Below, in pieces: positions 7,152 to 13,871 of a stretch of DNA of 13,967 bases. The notes under the pieces were generated by a model. That model was not told where the DNA came from, did no database searches, and was given only the letters and a program-made list of their open reading frames with translations. The DNA comes from Nitrosotalea sp. (GTDB lineage Archaea; Thermoproteota; Nitrososphaeria; Nitrososphaerales; Nitrosopumilaceae): NCBI GenBank assembly GCA_023252335.1, contig JAJPEA010000040.1:1-13967 (forward strand), written 5' to 3'. Every line of letters starts with the position of its first letter. The first letter of the stretch is position 1. The translations under genes and the position numbers were made by a program.

Positions 7152-7283
7152 CCTTAATTTAAAAATGTCTTCTATTTTGGCATAGATACACGAATTAATG
7201 TTTGAGGGGGTCTATTGATGAATAACTAGTCGGTTGTCTACTTTTAATATTGTAAGAAAAGTGGTTTTATGCCTGAGAATTTT

Positions 7284-8735
7284 CTAAACTTCGATCTTTG
7301 CAAACGATTCATCTAGGATGTGATGCAAAGTTTTCTGCCAATCCTCAAAACCGTCTGGCTTTTTGGGGAAGTTGTAATAATGATCTGTTAGTGTTTTGTT
7401 CTGTTGTGCAGTAAATCTTAGTGAATCTGCCAACTTTTTGTTAAGAGCTCCTCTTATCAACATGCCTAGTTTTCCAACTGTTCCAAAGTCTGGGTGTTCT
7501 CCTTTGCTGATTGCCTCTACGTCTAGTTTTGACAAAAAGTGCTTCATTCCATAGTTTATCTGATCATTTGTAAGAGTCTGAAGCAATCGTCTGAAAACTT
7601 CGAGACCTGCTGTTTTGTATCCATAATCATTTATGAAATCAATGTTGTATTGCCAAAGACCTGCCTCACTAACATCATTTGCCTCAATTGCGTTTACTGC
7701 ATTTTTACCTAATATGGTAGCTGCAACTATTGCAGGACCAATTCCTCCAGCATCAAGTGGTTTTGGCATCCATGCTGAATCTCCAACAAGCATGTATCCA
7801 TTTGCAACTAGACAATCATTTTGTCTTCTAACAGAGACTTGCCAATTACCTGTTACATTATTGGAATCCATTGGATCATCTGATAGTTTTGGATTCTTGA
7901 TTGCTTTGTTTATTTTTACATAATCATTGATCAGTTTTGTAACATCATCATGTGTACCCAATCTGTGATTTCTTTTTATCAGTTCTTTTTGTTGCACACC
8001 TAATCCTATGTTGACCTTGTCTTTTCCTTTTGGAAATACCCATCCATATCCTCCAGGAGCTATATCCTGATCAAGGTGAATGATGCAATAATCTGGATCA
8101 AAATCTTTCTTGTCATCTACACCTTGTTCAAATTTCATGATGTGTCTTCCGGTAGATTCTAAATCGTCACGGTCTATCTTTCGTTCAATCTTTGTACCTA
8201 TGGACAAGCCATTTCTTAACATCGAAGTAACTCCTGTGGCGTCAACTACTATTTTTGCAGTTTTTTTGAATGGCTCGTTTGTAACTAGATTTGTTCCTTC
8301 AACTCCAACAACAGTCCCATTTTCATATTGCAAACCTCTTAGTGCTACAGAATATTGGATATTGACTCCGACCTTTTTTGCATCGCGAAGCTGACGTTGA
8401 GGAAGCTGTTGTCTGTTGAGCATGTATCCATCGCCATCAAAAGGAATTGATGTCTCTCTGTCAGGAGAAAATGCCATTACTCCTTTTACTGGATGTTCGA
8501 TCTCAGGGTTACCCCATGCAATCTTGATTCTCTCAGTCATGTAATCTACAGTGTTTTTTCCAACTGCATCTCCACAAACCCATCCGTTGATTGTTTTCTT
8601 GCCTATGGTAGGTTCTGGGTTTCTATCTATTACTAGAATTGATAATCGTTGTTTAGAATAATACGACGCTGATTGGGCAGCAATCATTCCTGCCAAGCCT
8701 CCTCCAGCTATTATGATATCGTAATCTGTTTTCAC
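7284..8735 (-). CDS. Geranylgeranyl reductase (FAD-dependent), 483 aa
   Basis: This flavoprotein saturates geranylgeranyl chains of archaeal membrane lipids. The N-terminal Rossmann motif is G11-G-G13-L-A-G16, after a hydrophobic strand. The family's conserved cysteine segment GWVCGDAVGKN has C54-G55. Downstream are YGWVFPKG, the second flavin-binding GDSAWMPKPLDAGGIG, and a C-terminal helical tail. All are hallmarks of digeranylgeranylglycerophospholipid reductases, which act at the inner face of the membrane. In an AOA-like organism the products would be GDGT core lipids. The start is GTG (minus-strand GTGAAAACAG); no ATG lies between it and the Rossmann strand. A TATA box 27 nt upstream indicates a leaderless mRNA beginning at or near this GTG. 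Confidence 0.92.
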   Translation of the reverse strand: MKTDYDIIIAGGGLAGMIAAQSASYYSKQRLSILVIDRNPEPTIGKKTINGWVCGDAVGKNTVDYMTERIKIAWGNPEIEHPVKGVMAFSPDRETSIPFDGDGYMLNRQQLPQRQLRDAKKVGVNIQYSVALRGLQYENGTVVGVEGTNLVTNEPFKKTAKIVVDATGVTSMLRNGLSIGTKIERKIDRDDLESTGRHIMKFEQGVDDKKDFDPDYCIIHLDQDIAPGGYGWVFPKGKDKVNIGLGVQQKELIKRNHRLGTHDDVTKLINDYVKINKAIKNPKLSDDPMDSNNVTGNWQVSVRRQNDCLVANGYMLVGDSAWMPKPLDAGGIGPAIVAATILGKNAVNAIEANDVSEAGLWQYNIDFINDYGYKTAGLEVFRRLLQTLTNDQINYGMKHFLSKLDVEAISKGEHPDFGTVGKLGMLIRGALNKKLADSLRFTAQQNKTLTDHYYNFPKKPDGFEDWQKTLHHILDESFAKIEV

Positions 8736-8756
8736 AGCGAAAAAACAGGATCCACT

Positions 8757-8766
8757 CTATTTAAAA
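8757..8766 (-). promoter_or_regulatory. TATA box of geranylgeranyl reductase gene
   Basis: On the minus strand this reads TTTTAAATAG, centred ~27 nt before the GTG start at 8735, which is the spacing expected when transcription begins at the start codon. The box is nearly symmetric. In the plus direction it would place a start near 8788, exactly where a GC-rich block begins. Confidence 0.65.
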
Positions 8767-8787
8767 GAACCGTATGGAATAAGATCA

Positions 8788-8847
8788 AAAGGTTTGTGGG
8801 TCGGTTCGTCGCGGCTTCCTCACAGCAGATGCTCAGACTGGAGCGGC
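8788..8847. other. GC-rich intergenic block, possible non-coding RNA
   Basis: Within the 181-nt spacer 8736-8916, about 57 bases from 8791 are ~63% G+C by count, while the flanks are strongly AT-rich. In archaea with AT-rich genomes such islands often mark structured RNAs. No open frame of note covers it. Possible pairings include GUGGG with CCUCAC, and CUCC/GGAG around AGC-AGAU-GCU. No tRNA, SRP, RNase P or H/ACA pattern is recognisable. On the minus strand a GTGAGGA (6/7 to box C') with an upstream CTGA hints at a C/D-type RNA, but the other boxes are poor. TATA-like sequences flank it on both sides (8757-8766 and 8883-8896). Strand and identity are undecided. Confidence 0.35.
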
Positions 8848-8916
8848 AAAAATATTACCTCATCCCCTTTCTCTTAGACTGATAAATATTATTAAATCAT
8901 GCTGGCTTTGCAGATT

Positions 8917-9342
8917 TTATTCAACTGTAAGTAGTTCTATGTATTTTTTTGAAATTTGGTCTTTTTTGTAGACTGGCATCTTTATCTTAATTTTTATTGC
9001 ATTATTTTGCTGTAGACTGATTTCCTTTCGTACAATCTCATTTTTGCCTATTCTTAAAAAAAGTGAAGTGTCTTCAAAATACATGTCTATGTTTTCTATT
9101 AATTCCTTCATCTGAGTCTTTGGGATCTTGGATGCTATCTTTTTGATAAATTCTTCTGCACGTTTTTTTGTAAGTGTTGTTTTGGCAAGCAATATTGTGT
9201 TTCCATAATGGCCCAGAGTTCTTTCTATGATAAACTCGTCTTCTTTTATCTGGAATAAATCAAAGATTGGATCAAAGATCTTCTTACTGCTCTCTGTAGC
9301 ATGTAAGATTACCTCAGCCGTTACTTCTAACTGGTGTGCCAT
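8917..9342 (-). CDS. COG1325-type RNA-binding protein (predicted exosome-associated), 141 aa
   Basis: Residues ~6-20 read EVTAEVILHATESSKKI, matching the characteristic 'HATED' opening of archaeal COG1325 proteins. GHYGN around residues 44-48 is the family's second landmark. The remainder alternates helices and strands, with ADEF-like AEEFIKKIAS and a Lys-rich C-terminal strand region. These proteins have been predicted from gene context to work with the archaeal exosome or otherwise to bind RNA; the biochemical role is not settled. Here it follows the ribosomal protein eS1 gene but has its own TATA box, centred ~28 nt upstream of the ATG, so it can be made independently as a leaderless mRNA. 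Confidence 0.8.
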   Translation of the reverse strand: MAHQLEVTAEVILHATESSKKIFDPIFDLFQIKEDEFIIERTLGHYGNTILLAKTTLTKKRAEEFIKKIASKIPKTQMKELIENIDMYFEDTSLFLRIGKNEIVRKEISLQQNNAIKIKIKMPVYKKDQISKKYIELLTVE

Positions 9343-9365
9343 ATTGTATAAGATGTGGAGGATGG

Positions 9366-9375
9366 ATTATATCTA
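9366..9375 (-). promoter_or_regulatory. TATA box of the COG1325-type gene
   Basis: The minus strand reads AGATATAATC, ending directly next to the stop codon of the upstream eS1 gene (9376-9378). Its centre is ~28 nt before the ATG at 9342, consistent with leaderless transcription. Confidence 0.6.
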
Positions 9376-9990
9376 TTAGGCTTGTAACAGAGCAATTTCG
9401 CCCTCTGCAGTTCTAATGAGCTTTGCCTTTTCAATTCCAACGTGTCTCACGTGAACTATTTTCTTGACAGCAGCCATGATATCTGAGTTTATTTTTCCAA
9501 ACACTGTAGCCTGGATGAATTGATCTATTGTCATTTCTGGAATAGTCTTTGACATTATCTCTTGAGCAACTAGTCTAATTGCGTGTTTTCGTGAAGTATT
9601 CAATTTTTTCTGTGTCAATGCAACTATCTTTATTCTAAAGATGTATCCGTCTTTGGTCTTGACATCTGCAATAAAGCTAATCAATGATGAACCTCGTCTT
9701 ACAAGACTTCTTAGAAACTCCTTTGCATACTCAAATCTCTTGAAAATGGTAGTTGCAGTTTCTCCATCTATTTTATGAACCTGGAAATACAATTTGAATT
9801 GGTGCTGGGAAGGATCTCCTTTTAGTATGTCGTGTAGTGTGACCTCGATTACTCTGCCTATTGCACTATCATCATCAGTAACTGGGATATAGGCAATTGG
9901 TTTTTTGTCAAATGATGCAGGAAGCAGTACTGTAACCCACTTTTTTTCTCGCCACTTGTCTTTTACTCTTGCAGTCTTTTGACGTGCCAA
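9376..9990 (-). CDS. rps3ae: 30S ribosomal protein eS1 (S3Ae), 204 aa
   Basis: This is a small-subunit ribosomal protein shared by archaea and eukaryotes. It opens with the typical KDKWREKKWVTVLLP and proceeds through IGRVIEVTLHDILKGDPSQ, VRRGSSLI and TKDGYIFRIKI. The length (204 aa) is normal for the family. The start codon is TTG (minus-strand TTGGCACGTC). Homologues begin MAR-K just before KDKWREKKW, so the TTG is the fitting start, and no ATG or GTG upstream is in frame near it. A TATA box centred 26 nt upstream puts the transcript start at this TTG, an unusual leaderless UUG-initiated ribosomal mRNA. It lies 43 nt downstream of serS. Confidence 0.93.
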   Translation of the reverse strand: MARQKTARVKDKWREKKWVTVLLPASFDKKPIAYIPVTDDDSAIGRVIEVTLHDILKGDPSQHQFKLYFQVHKIDGETATTIFKRFEYAKEFLRSLVRRGSSLISFIADVKTKDGYIFRIKIVALTQKKLNTSRKHAIRLVAQEIMSKTIPEMTIDQFIQATVFGKINSDIMAAVKKIVHVRHVGIEKAKLIRTAEGEIALLQA

Positions 9991-10010
9991 CTATGATGAA
10001 CTTTTGCGGC

Positions 10011-10020
10011 CAAAATATAA
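10011..10020 (-). promoter_or_regulatory. TATA box of rps3ae
   Basis: The minus strand reads TTATATTTTG, centred ~26 nt before the TTG start of the eS1 gene. This implies that rps3ae is transcribed from its own promoter and not only as the end of the rps15-serS operon. Confidence 0.6.
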
Positions 10021-10033
10021 GTTGTACGACATT

Positions 10034-11296
10034 TTAGATGAGGCTCGAGCCTACATATTTTTGCAATGCCTTTGGAACTGTAATATGCCCATCTTTAGTC
10101 TGGAAATTTTCTATTATTGCAACCATTGTTCTTGTAGTTGCTACCAGAGTACTGTTCAGAGAATGTAGATATTGTGGTTGTTCATCAGTTCTGTCTCTAA
10201 ATCTTATTTTTAGCCTTCTTGCTTGAAAGTCAAGACAATTGGAACACGATACTATTTCTCGATAGTTTTTCTGTCCAGTCATCCATGCTTCTATATCGTA
10301 GGTCTTGGCAGAGACCTTGCCCAAATCTCCACTTGATAATAGCATGATTCTATATGGTATCTCTATTTTTTGATAAAACTCTTCTGCGATTGCAAGCATT
10401 CTCTCATGTTCGTGCCATGAATCTTCAGGTCTTGTAAATACAAACTGTTCTACTTTTTCAAATTGATGTACACGAAATATTCCCTTCTGGTCTCTACCGT
10501 GGGCTCCAGCTTCTTTTCTAAAACATGTACTAATTCCTGCATATCGTAGGGGCAATTTTTTACCATCAATTATCTCATCAGAGTGCATTGATGCAACAGC
10601 ATGCTCACTTGTTCCTATGAGGTAAAGGTCTTCATTTTCAATCTTGTAAATTACTTCTTCAAAATCTTGGGCAATTATGGCACCCTCCATGGCTCCCCTG
10701 TTTATCAGAAATGGTGTTTGTATTGGGGTGTAATTTTTCTCAGACAAGAAATCAAGTGCAAATTGTAATAACGCTTGGTTTAACCTGACAAGTTGATTTT
10801 TGAGATAGTAAAATCTTGCTCCTGATACCTTGGCTGCTCTCTCCAAATCTACAAGATCTAGACTCTGTGTCAAATCTATGTGATCTTTTACCTCGAAATC
10901 AAAAACGGGAATGCTGCCCCATTTTTTTATTTCTTTATTTGCAGTCTCATCTTTTCCAATTGGTACTGACTCGTGTACCATGTTAGGTAATGTTAGGGAA
11001 AGTTTTGTGAATTTTTCTTCTATTGATATTTGGTCTTCTTCTAATTTTTTTAAATTGTCTGAAACTTTTTGCATTTGATCTATAAGATCTGATGCATCTT
11101 CCTTTGCTTTCTTTTTTCTTGCTATCTCTAACGATACTTCATTTCTTTTTTTTCGAAATTCATCGGTTTTGATAATTAATTCTCTTCTGTCTTTGTCTAG
11201 TGCAATTAAATCATCAAGAGGAAATTTGACAGCCCTTGCTTCCAACATGTTCCTAATCTTATCTGGACTGTCTCGAAGAAGTTTTGGGTCAAGCAT
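10034..11296 (-). CDS. serS: Seryl-tRNA synthetase, 420 aa
   Basis: This class II synthetase charges tRNA-Ser (and tRNA-Sec where present). An N-terminal antiparallel coiled coil of about 70 residues (~30-100, rich in K/E/D) is the tRNA long-arm-binding domain. The catalytic core has the serine-binding TSE (229-231), motif 2 with FRKEAG (259-264) and a GIFRVHQFEKVEQF segment. Motif 3 reads LHSLNSTLVATTRTMVAIIEN, of the archaeal/eukaryotic form rather than the bacterial GSG form. It ends with HITVPKALQ. It is the common SerRS type, not the zinc-dependent methanogen type. I set the start at the ATG at 11296, whose A is the last base of the pcc1 TGA (TGATG); a TTG one codon upstream is less likely. 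Confidence 0.95.
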   Translation of the reverse strand: MLDPKLLRDSPDKIRNMLEARAVKFPLDDLIALDKDRRELIIKTDEFRKKRNEVSLEIARKKKAKEDASDLIDQMQKVSDNLKKLEEDQISIEEKFTKLSLTLPNMVHESVPIGKDETANKEIKKWGSIPVFDFEVKDHIDLTQSLDLVDLERAAKVSGARFYYLKNQLVRLNQALLQFALDFLSEKNYTPIQTPFLINRGAMEGAIIAQDFEEVIYKIENEDLYLIGTSEHAVASMHSDEIIDGKKLPLRYAGISTCFRKEAGAHGRDQKGIFRVHQFEKVEQFVFTRPEDSWHEHERMLAIAEEFYQKIEIPYRIMLLSSGDLGKVSAKTYDIEAWMTGQKNYREIVSCSNCLDFQARRLKIRFRDRTDEQPQYLHSLNSTLVATTRTMVAIIENFQTKDGHITVPKALQKYVGSSLI

Positions 11297-11538
11297 CAAC
11301 TAGTCACTTTGAGTATAACTTGAGTCTGTTCAAGAACTTCATCAATAGTAGAAATCAATGTTCGTATATTTCCTTTACCCTCAAATGTGAAAATCAGTGA
11401 TGTCTCGTTTTTTTCAATCTTGAAGGAAAGATTTTCTGGAAAATCTACATTATCAGGCTCCAAAGATTTTCTTATGGATTCTGCTTTTTTCTCTGAAAGA
11501 TTATTCAGAAACACTTGAACTTTGCATTCTAGAGACAT
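11296..11538 (-). CDS. pcc1: KEOPS complex subunit Pcc1, 80 aa
   Basis: This is a small alpha/beta protein with the Pcc1 pattern: a first strand ECKVQVFLN, a helix SEKKAESIRKSLEPD (8-25), two strands (LSFKIEKNE, TSLIFTFEGKG), then the long helix NIRTLISTIDEVLEQTQ. Pcc1 is the dimerising subunit of KEOPS (Kae1, Bud32, Cgi121, Pcc1), which makes the universal t6A modification at position 37 of ANN-decoding tRNAs. The start is the ATG at 11538; upstream frame to 11607 reads through the nuclease gene and has no domain match. The gene therefore overlaps the upstream nuclease gene by 38 nt and overlaps serS by 1 nt, so all three are likely translated in a coupled way. Confidence 0.85.
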   Translation of the reverse strand: MSLECKVQVFLNNLSEKKAESIRKSLEPDNVDFPENLSFKIEKNETSLIFTFEGKGNIRTLISTIDEVLEQTQVILKVTS

Positions 11539-12919
11539 TTTTTTCCAAGTAATCCAAGAATTCATCCAATTTGTCTTTTGTAATTCGTGCTCCTGCGGCT
11601 GCTGCATGTCCTCCCCCTACACCTGATACTCTTGCAGCGCATTCTCGCATTAATAACCCCAAATTTACTTCGGATTTACAACCTGTTGATTTACGTGAAG
11701 AGAACTTTATTGTTCCCTCTTCTCCGTTTGTTCGAAGTATGATTATCTTTCCAGTGTTTTTCTGTGATCCTCCAAGAAGCGATGATACTGCACCTGTCAT
11801 ATTTTCAGGTACTAATCCCTCACCGTTTACCATCAAGTAATGACCATTATCGGTTATTCTCCATCGTTCACTAGAAAGTGTGTTCATGTATGTTCTCAAA
11901 AATGTTCTATATTCTACCAAAATGTTTTCGCCCTCTTGAAGCATCTTGGTCCTGTCGCCCATGCAAATTGCTACTCCTACTCCTGCCTTGCGAATTCTGC
12001 CACAAGAGTTTAGCATTGTTGAAAACTCTCTTGCATCGCGAAGAAAACTCCTCTTGTCTTCTCCAGATAGTGTGTATGTGTAACCTACAAGCTCATCTAG
12101 TATGTCGCTTGCATTTTTGGTTGAAATGTACTTTGATATTGTTTGAAGAAGTGTTCGTTTTTCCTCTTCTGTTAGCTCAGCAGGAACCCGCCACCTACTA
12201 CCATCCTTTAATTTTATTCCTGAGGAATTTAAAAGCGAAAGACATGCATCGCGATTCCAGGTTAGACCTTCGATGAAGGGTTGTGAGGTAAATGCAAGTG
12301 CATCTGGTAATGGTCTTGTTTCTCTACCAACAAGCAAGATATCTAAATCAATTTCGACTTGATTATTCTTTTTTGCAGCAGATGCAATCTCTAAATTTAT
12401 TCCTGTAAATGATTTCTTTTCACCCTGATCTTGACGATCCCCTAATGCTGCAACGACTGCAATCCATGCCAAATCTGTATTTTCCTTGTGTAGTGCCTTT
12501 GAGACAAGATAGGCCATACCTCCTGCAGACACATCTTTTCCTCCGTCGACATCATATTTCCAAGCATTGATAACTTTTTGATTGTCAAATTCTTCATTTG
12601 GTATCTGATGATGATCAACTACTATCCAATCTTCTCCTAATGCTTCGTCAATATCTTTTGCAAATCCCCCTCCAAGATCTGTGATTATGTGAAACTGTCT
12701 TGAATCGCTTTTCATCTTTTCAATGATGTTTTTGCTAAACTCATTGACCGTACGTACGGTACATTTTGCACCTGACCTGATCAAAGATTTTGTAACAATG
12801 CTGCCCGATGTTATTCCGTCACAGTCAAGGTGAGTGATTACTGAAATATTTTTTCCTGTTTTGATACAATCCGAAACTCTGTCATGAAAATAAGATAATG
12901 CTTGATCTAACTTTGCCAT
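11501..12919 (-). CDS. RecJ-like DHH/DHHA1 phosphoesterase (archaeal GAN/RecJ type), 472 aa
   Basis: This is an archaeal RecJ-family nuclease. The N-terminal DHH domain has all metal-binding motifs: H30-x-D32-x-D34-G35, D81 in TDLGGG, D102-H103-H104 and D160 in ALGDR. The C-terminal DHHA1 domain carries GGGHAAAAG near residues 436-444. With every ligand intact it should be catalytically active, unlike the Cdc45 relatives. Known archaeal homologues act as single-strand-specific exonucleases on DNA or RNA, and some associate with the GINS replication complex. Which applies here cannot be told from sequence. The ATG at 12919 overlaps the rps15 stop by one base (TAATG). The neighbourhood rps15-RecJ is a conserved archaeal arrangement. 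Confidence 0.9.
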   Translation of the reverse strand: MAKLDQALSYFHDRVSDCIKTGKNISVITHLDCDGITSGSIVTKSLIRSGAKCTVRTVNEFSKNIIEKMKSDSRQFHIITDLGGGFAKDIDEALGEDWIVVDHHQIPNEEFDNQKVINAWKYDVDGGKDVSAGGMAYLVSKALHKENTDLAWIAVVAALGDRQDQGEKKSFTGINLEIASAAKKNNQVEIDLDILLVGRETRPLPDALAFTSQPFIEGLTWNRDACLSLLNSSGIKLKDGSRWRVPAELTEEEKRTLLQTISKYISTKNASDILDELVGYTYTLSGEDKRSFLRDAREFSTMLNSCGRIRKAGVGVAICMGDRTKMLQEGENILVEYRTFLRTYMNTLSSERWRITDNGHYLMVNGEGLVPENMTGAVSSLLGGSQKNTGKIIILRTNGEEGTIKFSSRKSTGCKSEVNLGLLMRECAARVSGVGGGHAAAAGARITKDKLDEFLDYLEKNVSRMQSSSVSE

Positions 12920-13368
12920 TACTCGAGTTGAGCAATGACTGCCTTATATTTCCAGGTTTTGGCTATCTTTCCAATCTTCTTGTAATATGAAGATAATCTG
13001 TGAACCTTTGCTTCAAGGAGTTCAAGTGATCTGACATTTCTTTTATCAGATTTGTTCTCTCTCAAATGTTTCTGGAGGCCAAGTGCCTTGTTTACCAAGT
13101 TGTTCAAATCTTCGGGCATTTCTGTTTTGACTCCCTTTTGTTCGAGAATCTCTGTAATTGATTTTTTGACAATTTGTCTTGTAATTGGTATTGCATGTTG
13201 ATCGCGTAATTTTATTCCAATCTTGCTTGGAGGTAAACCCTCTTTTGCATATTTGACAATCAGTTCTTCAATCTCGGCTGGACTCTGTTTTACCCATGTA
13301 GGTGTACTAGGAGTAATTGGCCTTGTTGAATGTGATTTACCGTGTCTGTGTGAATGGAGTCGACCCAC
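12919..13368 (-). CDS. rps15: 30S ribosomal protein uS15, 149 aa
   Basis: This is an archaeal-type uS15, with the N-terminal extension MGRLHSHRHGKSHSTRP and PSWV-like TPTWVK, shared with eukaryotic S13/uS15. The helical core follows, including GLPPSKIGIKLRDQ and the rRNA-binding C-terminus YYKKIGKIAKTWKY. Its length of 149 aa is typical of archaea. The start is GTG (minus-strand GTGGGTCG). The conserved N-terminus begins exactly there, and a TATA-like box lies ~27 nt upstream, so the mRNA is probably leaderless. It is the first gene of the operon rps15 - RecJ-like - pcc1 - serS. Confidence 0.95.
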   Translation of the reverse strand: MGRLHSHRHGKSHSTRPITPSTPTWVKQSPAEIEELIVKYAKEGLPPSKIGIKLRDQHAIPITRQIVKKSITEILEQKGVKTEMPEDLNNLVNKALGLQKHLRENKSDKRNVRSLELLEAKVHRLSSYYKKIGKIAKTWKYKAVIAQLE

Positions 13369-13390
13369 GAAGCGCTTGTTTTTTAAGGAA

Positions 13391-13398
13391 ACATAAAT
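13391..13398 (-). promoter_or_regulatory. TATA box of the rps15 operon
   Basis: The minus strand reads ATTTATGT, centred ~27 nt before the GTG start at 13368. A second AT-rich stretch at ~13379-13387 is closer (15 nt) and less well placed. Confidence 0.45.
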
Positions 13399-13435
13399 GT
13401 TACTTGAACTCCCTTCAAGTGTAGATTACATAAAA

Positions 13436-13445
13436 GTTAAATATC
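13436..13445 (+). promoter_or_regulatory. TATA box of the small secreted-protein gene
   Basis: The sequence gttaaatatc is centred ~35 nt upstream of the ATG at 13476. With the usual 25-nt spacing the leader would be about 8-10 nt. The divergent rps15 promoter lies 40-50 nt to the left in the same 107-nt spacer. Confidence 0.5.
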
Positions 13446-13475
13446 TACGAATTCGAATCTCAATTAGGTATTCAT

Positions 13476-13775
13476 ATGAAAACACCAATAATTGTTGGAA
13501 CTGTATTGTTGGCTCTATTTGCAGCCTCTACATTTGCTCCATTTGCCGCAGCTCAATACACACCAGGTGGTGGTCTTGGACTCGAACAGGAGTTGGCATT
13601 GGCAAAAGCAAAGGTACAAGCAGTACAAAATAATCCACACGCAGGTTCTGGTACTCCATACCTTGATGCAAACGGTGTAGTCGGTGCATCAATCATATCC
13701 GGTGGAATCTTCGGTGGAATCTTCATTGCCTTTGTTGTAAGAGCAAAGCAAGCAGAAAAAGCAAAGAGAGCTTAG
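13476..13775 (+). CDS. Small secreted, membrane-anchored protein of unknown function, 99 aa
   Basis: This is not a family I can name. Residues 1-26 form a clear Sec signal peptide: K2, a hydrophobic core of Val/Leu/Ala/Phe, and an AAA-Q cleavage site after A26. A glycine stretch (31-35), a short Ala/Lys/Glu helix (36-52) and a polar NPHAGSGTPYLD loop follow. Residues 68-88 make one transmembrane helix rich in glycine (SGGIFGGIF), with a basic tail RAKQAEKAKRA facing the cytoplasm. The predicted topology is outside N-terminus, inside C-terminus. Codons in the second half lean to C-ending Ile, Phe and Ser (ATC, TTC, TCC), unlike most genes here, which suggests high expression. A TATA box and a T-rich terminator frame it as a single-gene transcript. 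It could be a small subunit or scaffold of a membrane complex. Confidence 0.85.
   Translation: MKTPIIVGTVLLALFAASTFAPFAAAQYTPGGGLGLEQELALAKAKVQAVQNNPHAGSGTPYLDANGVVGASIISGGIFGGIFIAFVVRAKQAEKAKRA
13701..13724 (+). repeat. Perfect 12-bp tandem repeat inside the transmembrane segment
   Basis: The 12-mer ggtggaatcttc occurs twice in a row, encoding GGIF-GGIF within the membrane helix of the small secreted protein. It suggests a recent in-frame duplication, or strong codon preference acting on a repeated peptide motif. Confidence 0.9.
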
Positions 13776-13801
13776 TTCTTCTCTTTTTTCTTATTTTATT
13801 A
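13776..13801 (+). terminator. T-rich archaeal terminator
   Basis: Directly after the TAG of the small secreted protein, a pyrimidine run (ttcttctcttttttcttatt) continues to ~13800 with no hairpin. This is the usual form of archaeal intrinsic terminators. It is the clearest terminator in the window. Confidence 0.65.
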
Positions 13802-13840
13802 GTCTCGTATTAGATCTCTATTTTTCATCTCATACAGAAA

Positions 13841-13850
13841 TGTATATATC
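13841..13850 (+). promoter_or_regulatory. TATA box of the right-edge gene
   Basis: The sequence tgtatatatc is centred ~27 nt before the ATG at 13872, indicating a leaderless transcript for the truncated gene at the right edge. Confidence 0.6.
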
Positions 13851-13871
13851 GCACCTAAATTGTTTGGAATC

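Noticed and set aside
8788..8847. tRNA or tRNA fragment in the GC-rich block (GGTTCG resembles a T-loop).
   Set aside because: No flanking 5-bp T stem, anticodon arm or acceptor stem can be drawn around it on either strand.
9993..9999. Perfect C-box sequence ATGATGA upstream of rps3ae, suggesting a C/D RNA on the plus strand.
   Set aside because: No CTGA D box lies at a suitable distance downstream, and the stretch is inside the rps3ae promoter/start region.
11539..11607. Longer Pcc1 beginning at 11607.
   Set aside because: The extra 23 residues are an out-of-frame reading of the nuclease gene's C-terminal coding sequence and do not look like the Pcc1 fold, which starts at the 11538 ATG.
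13397..13633. Plus-strand 78-codon frame overlapping the small secreted-protein gene.
   Set aside because: It overlaps the well-supported signal-peptide gene out of frame, crosses both divergent promoters, and has no recognisable composition.
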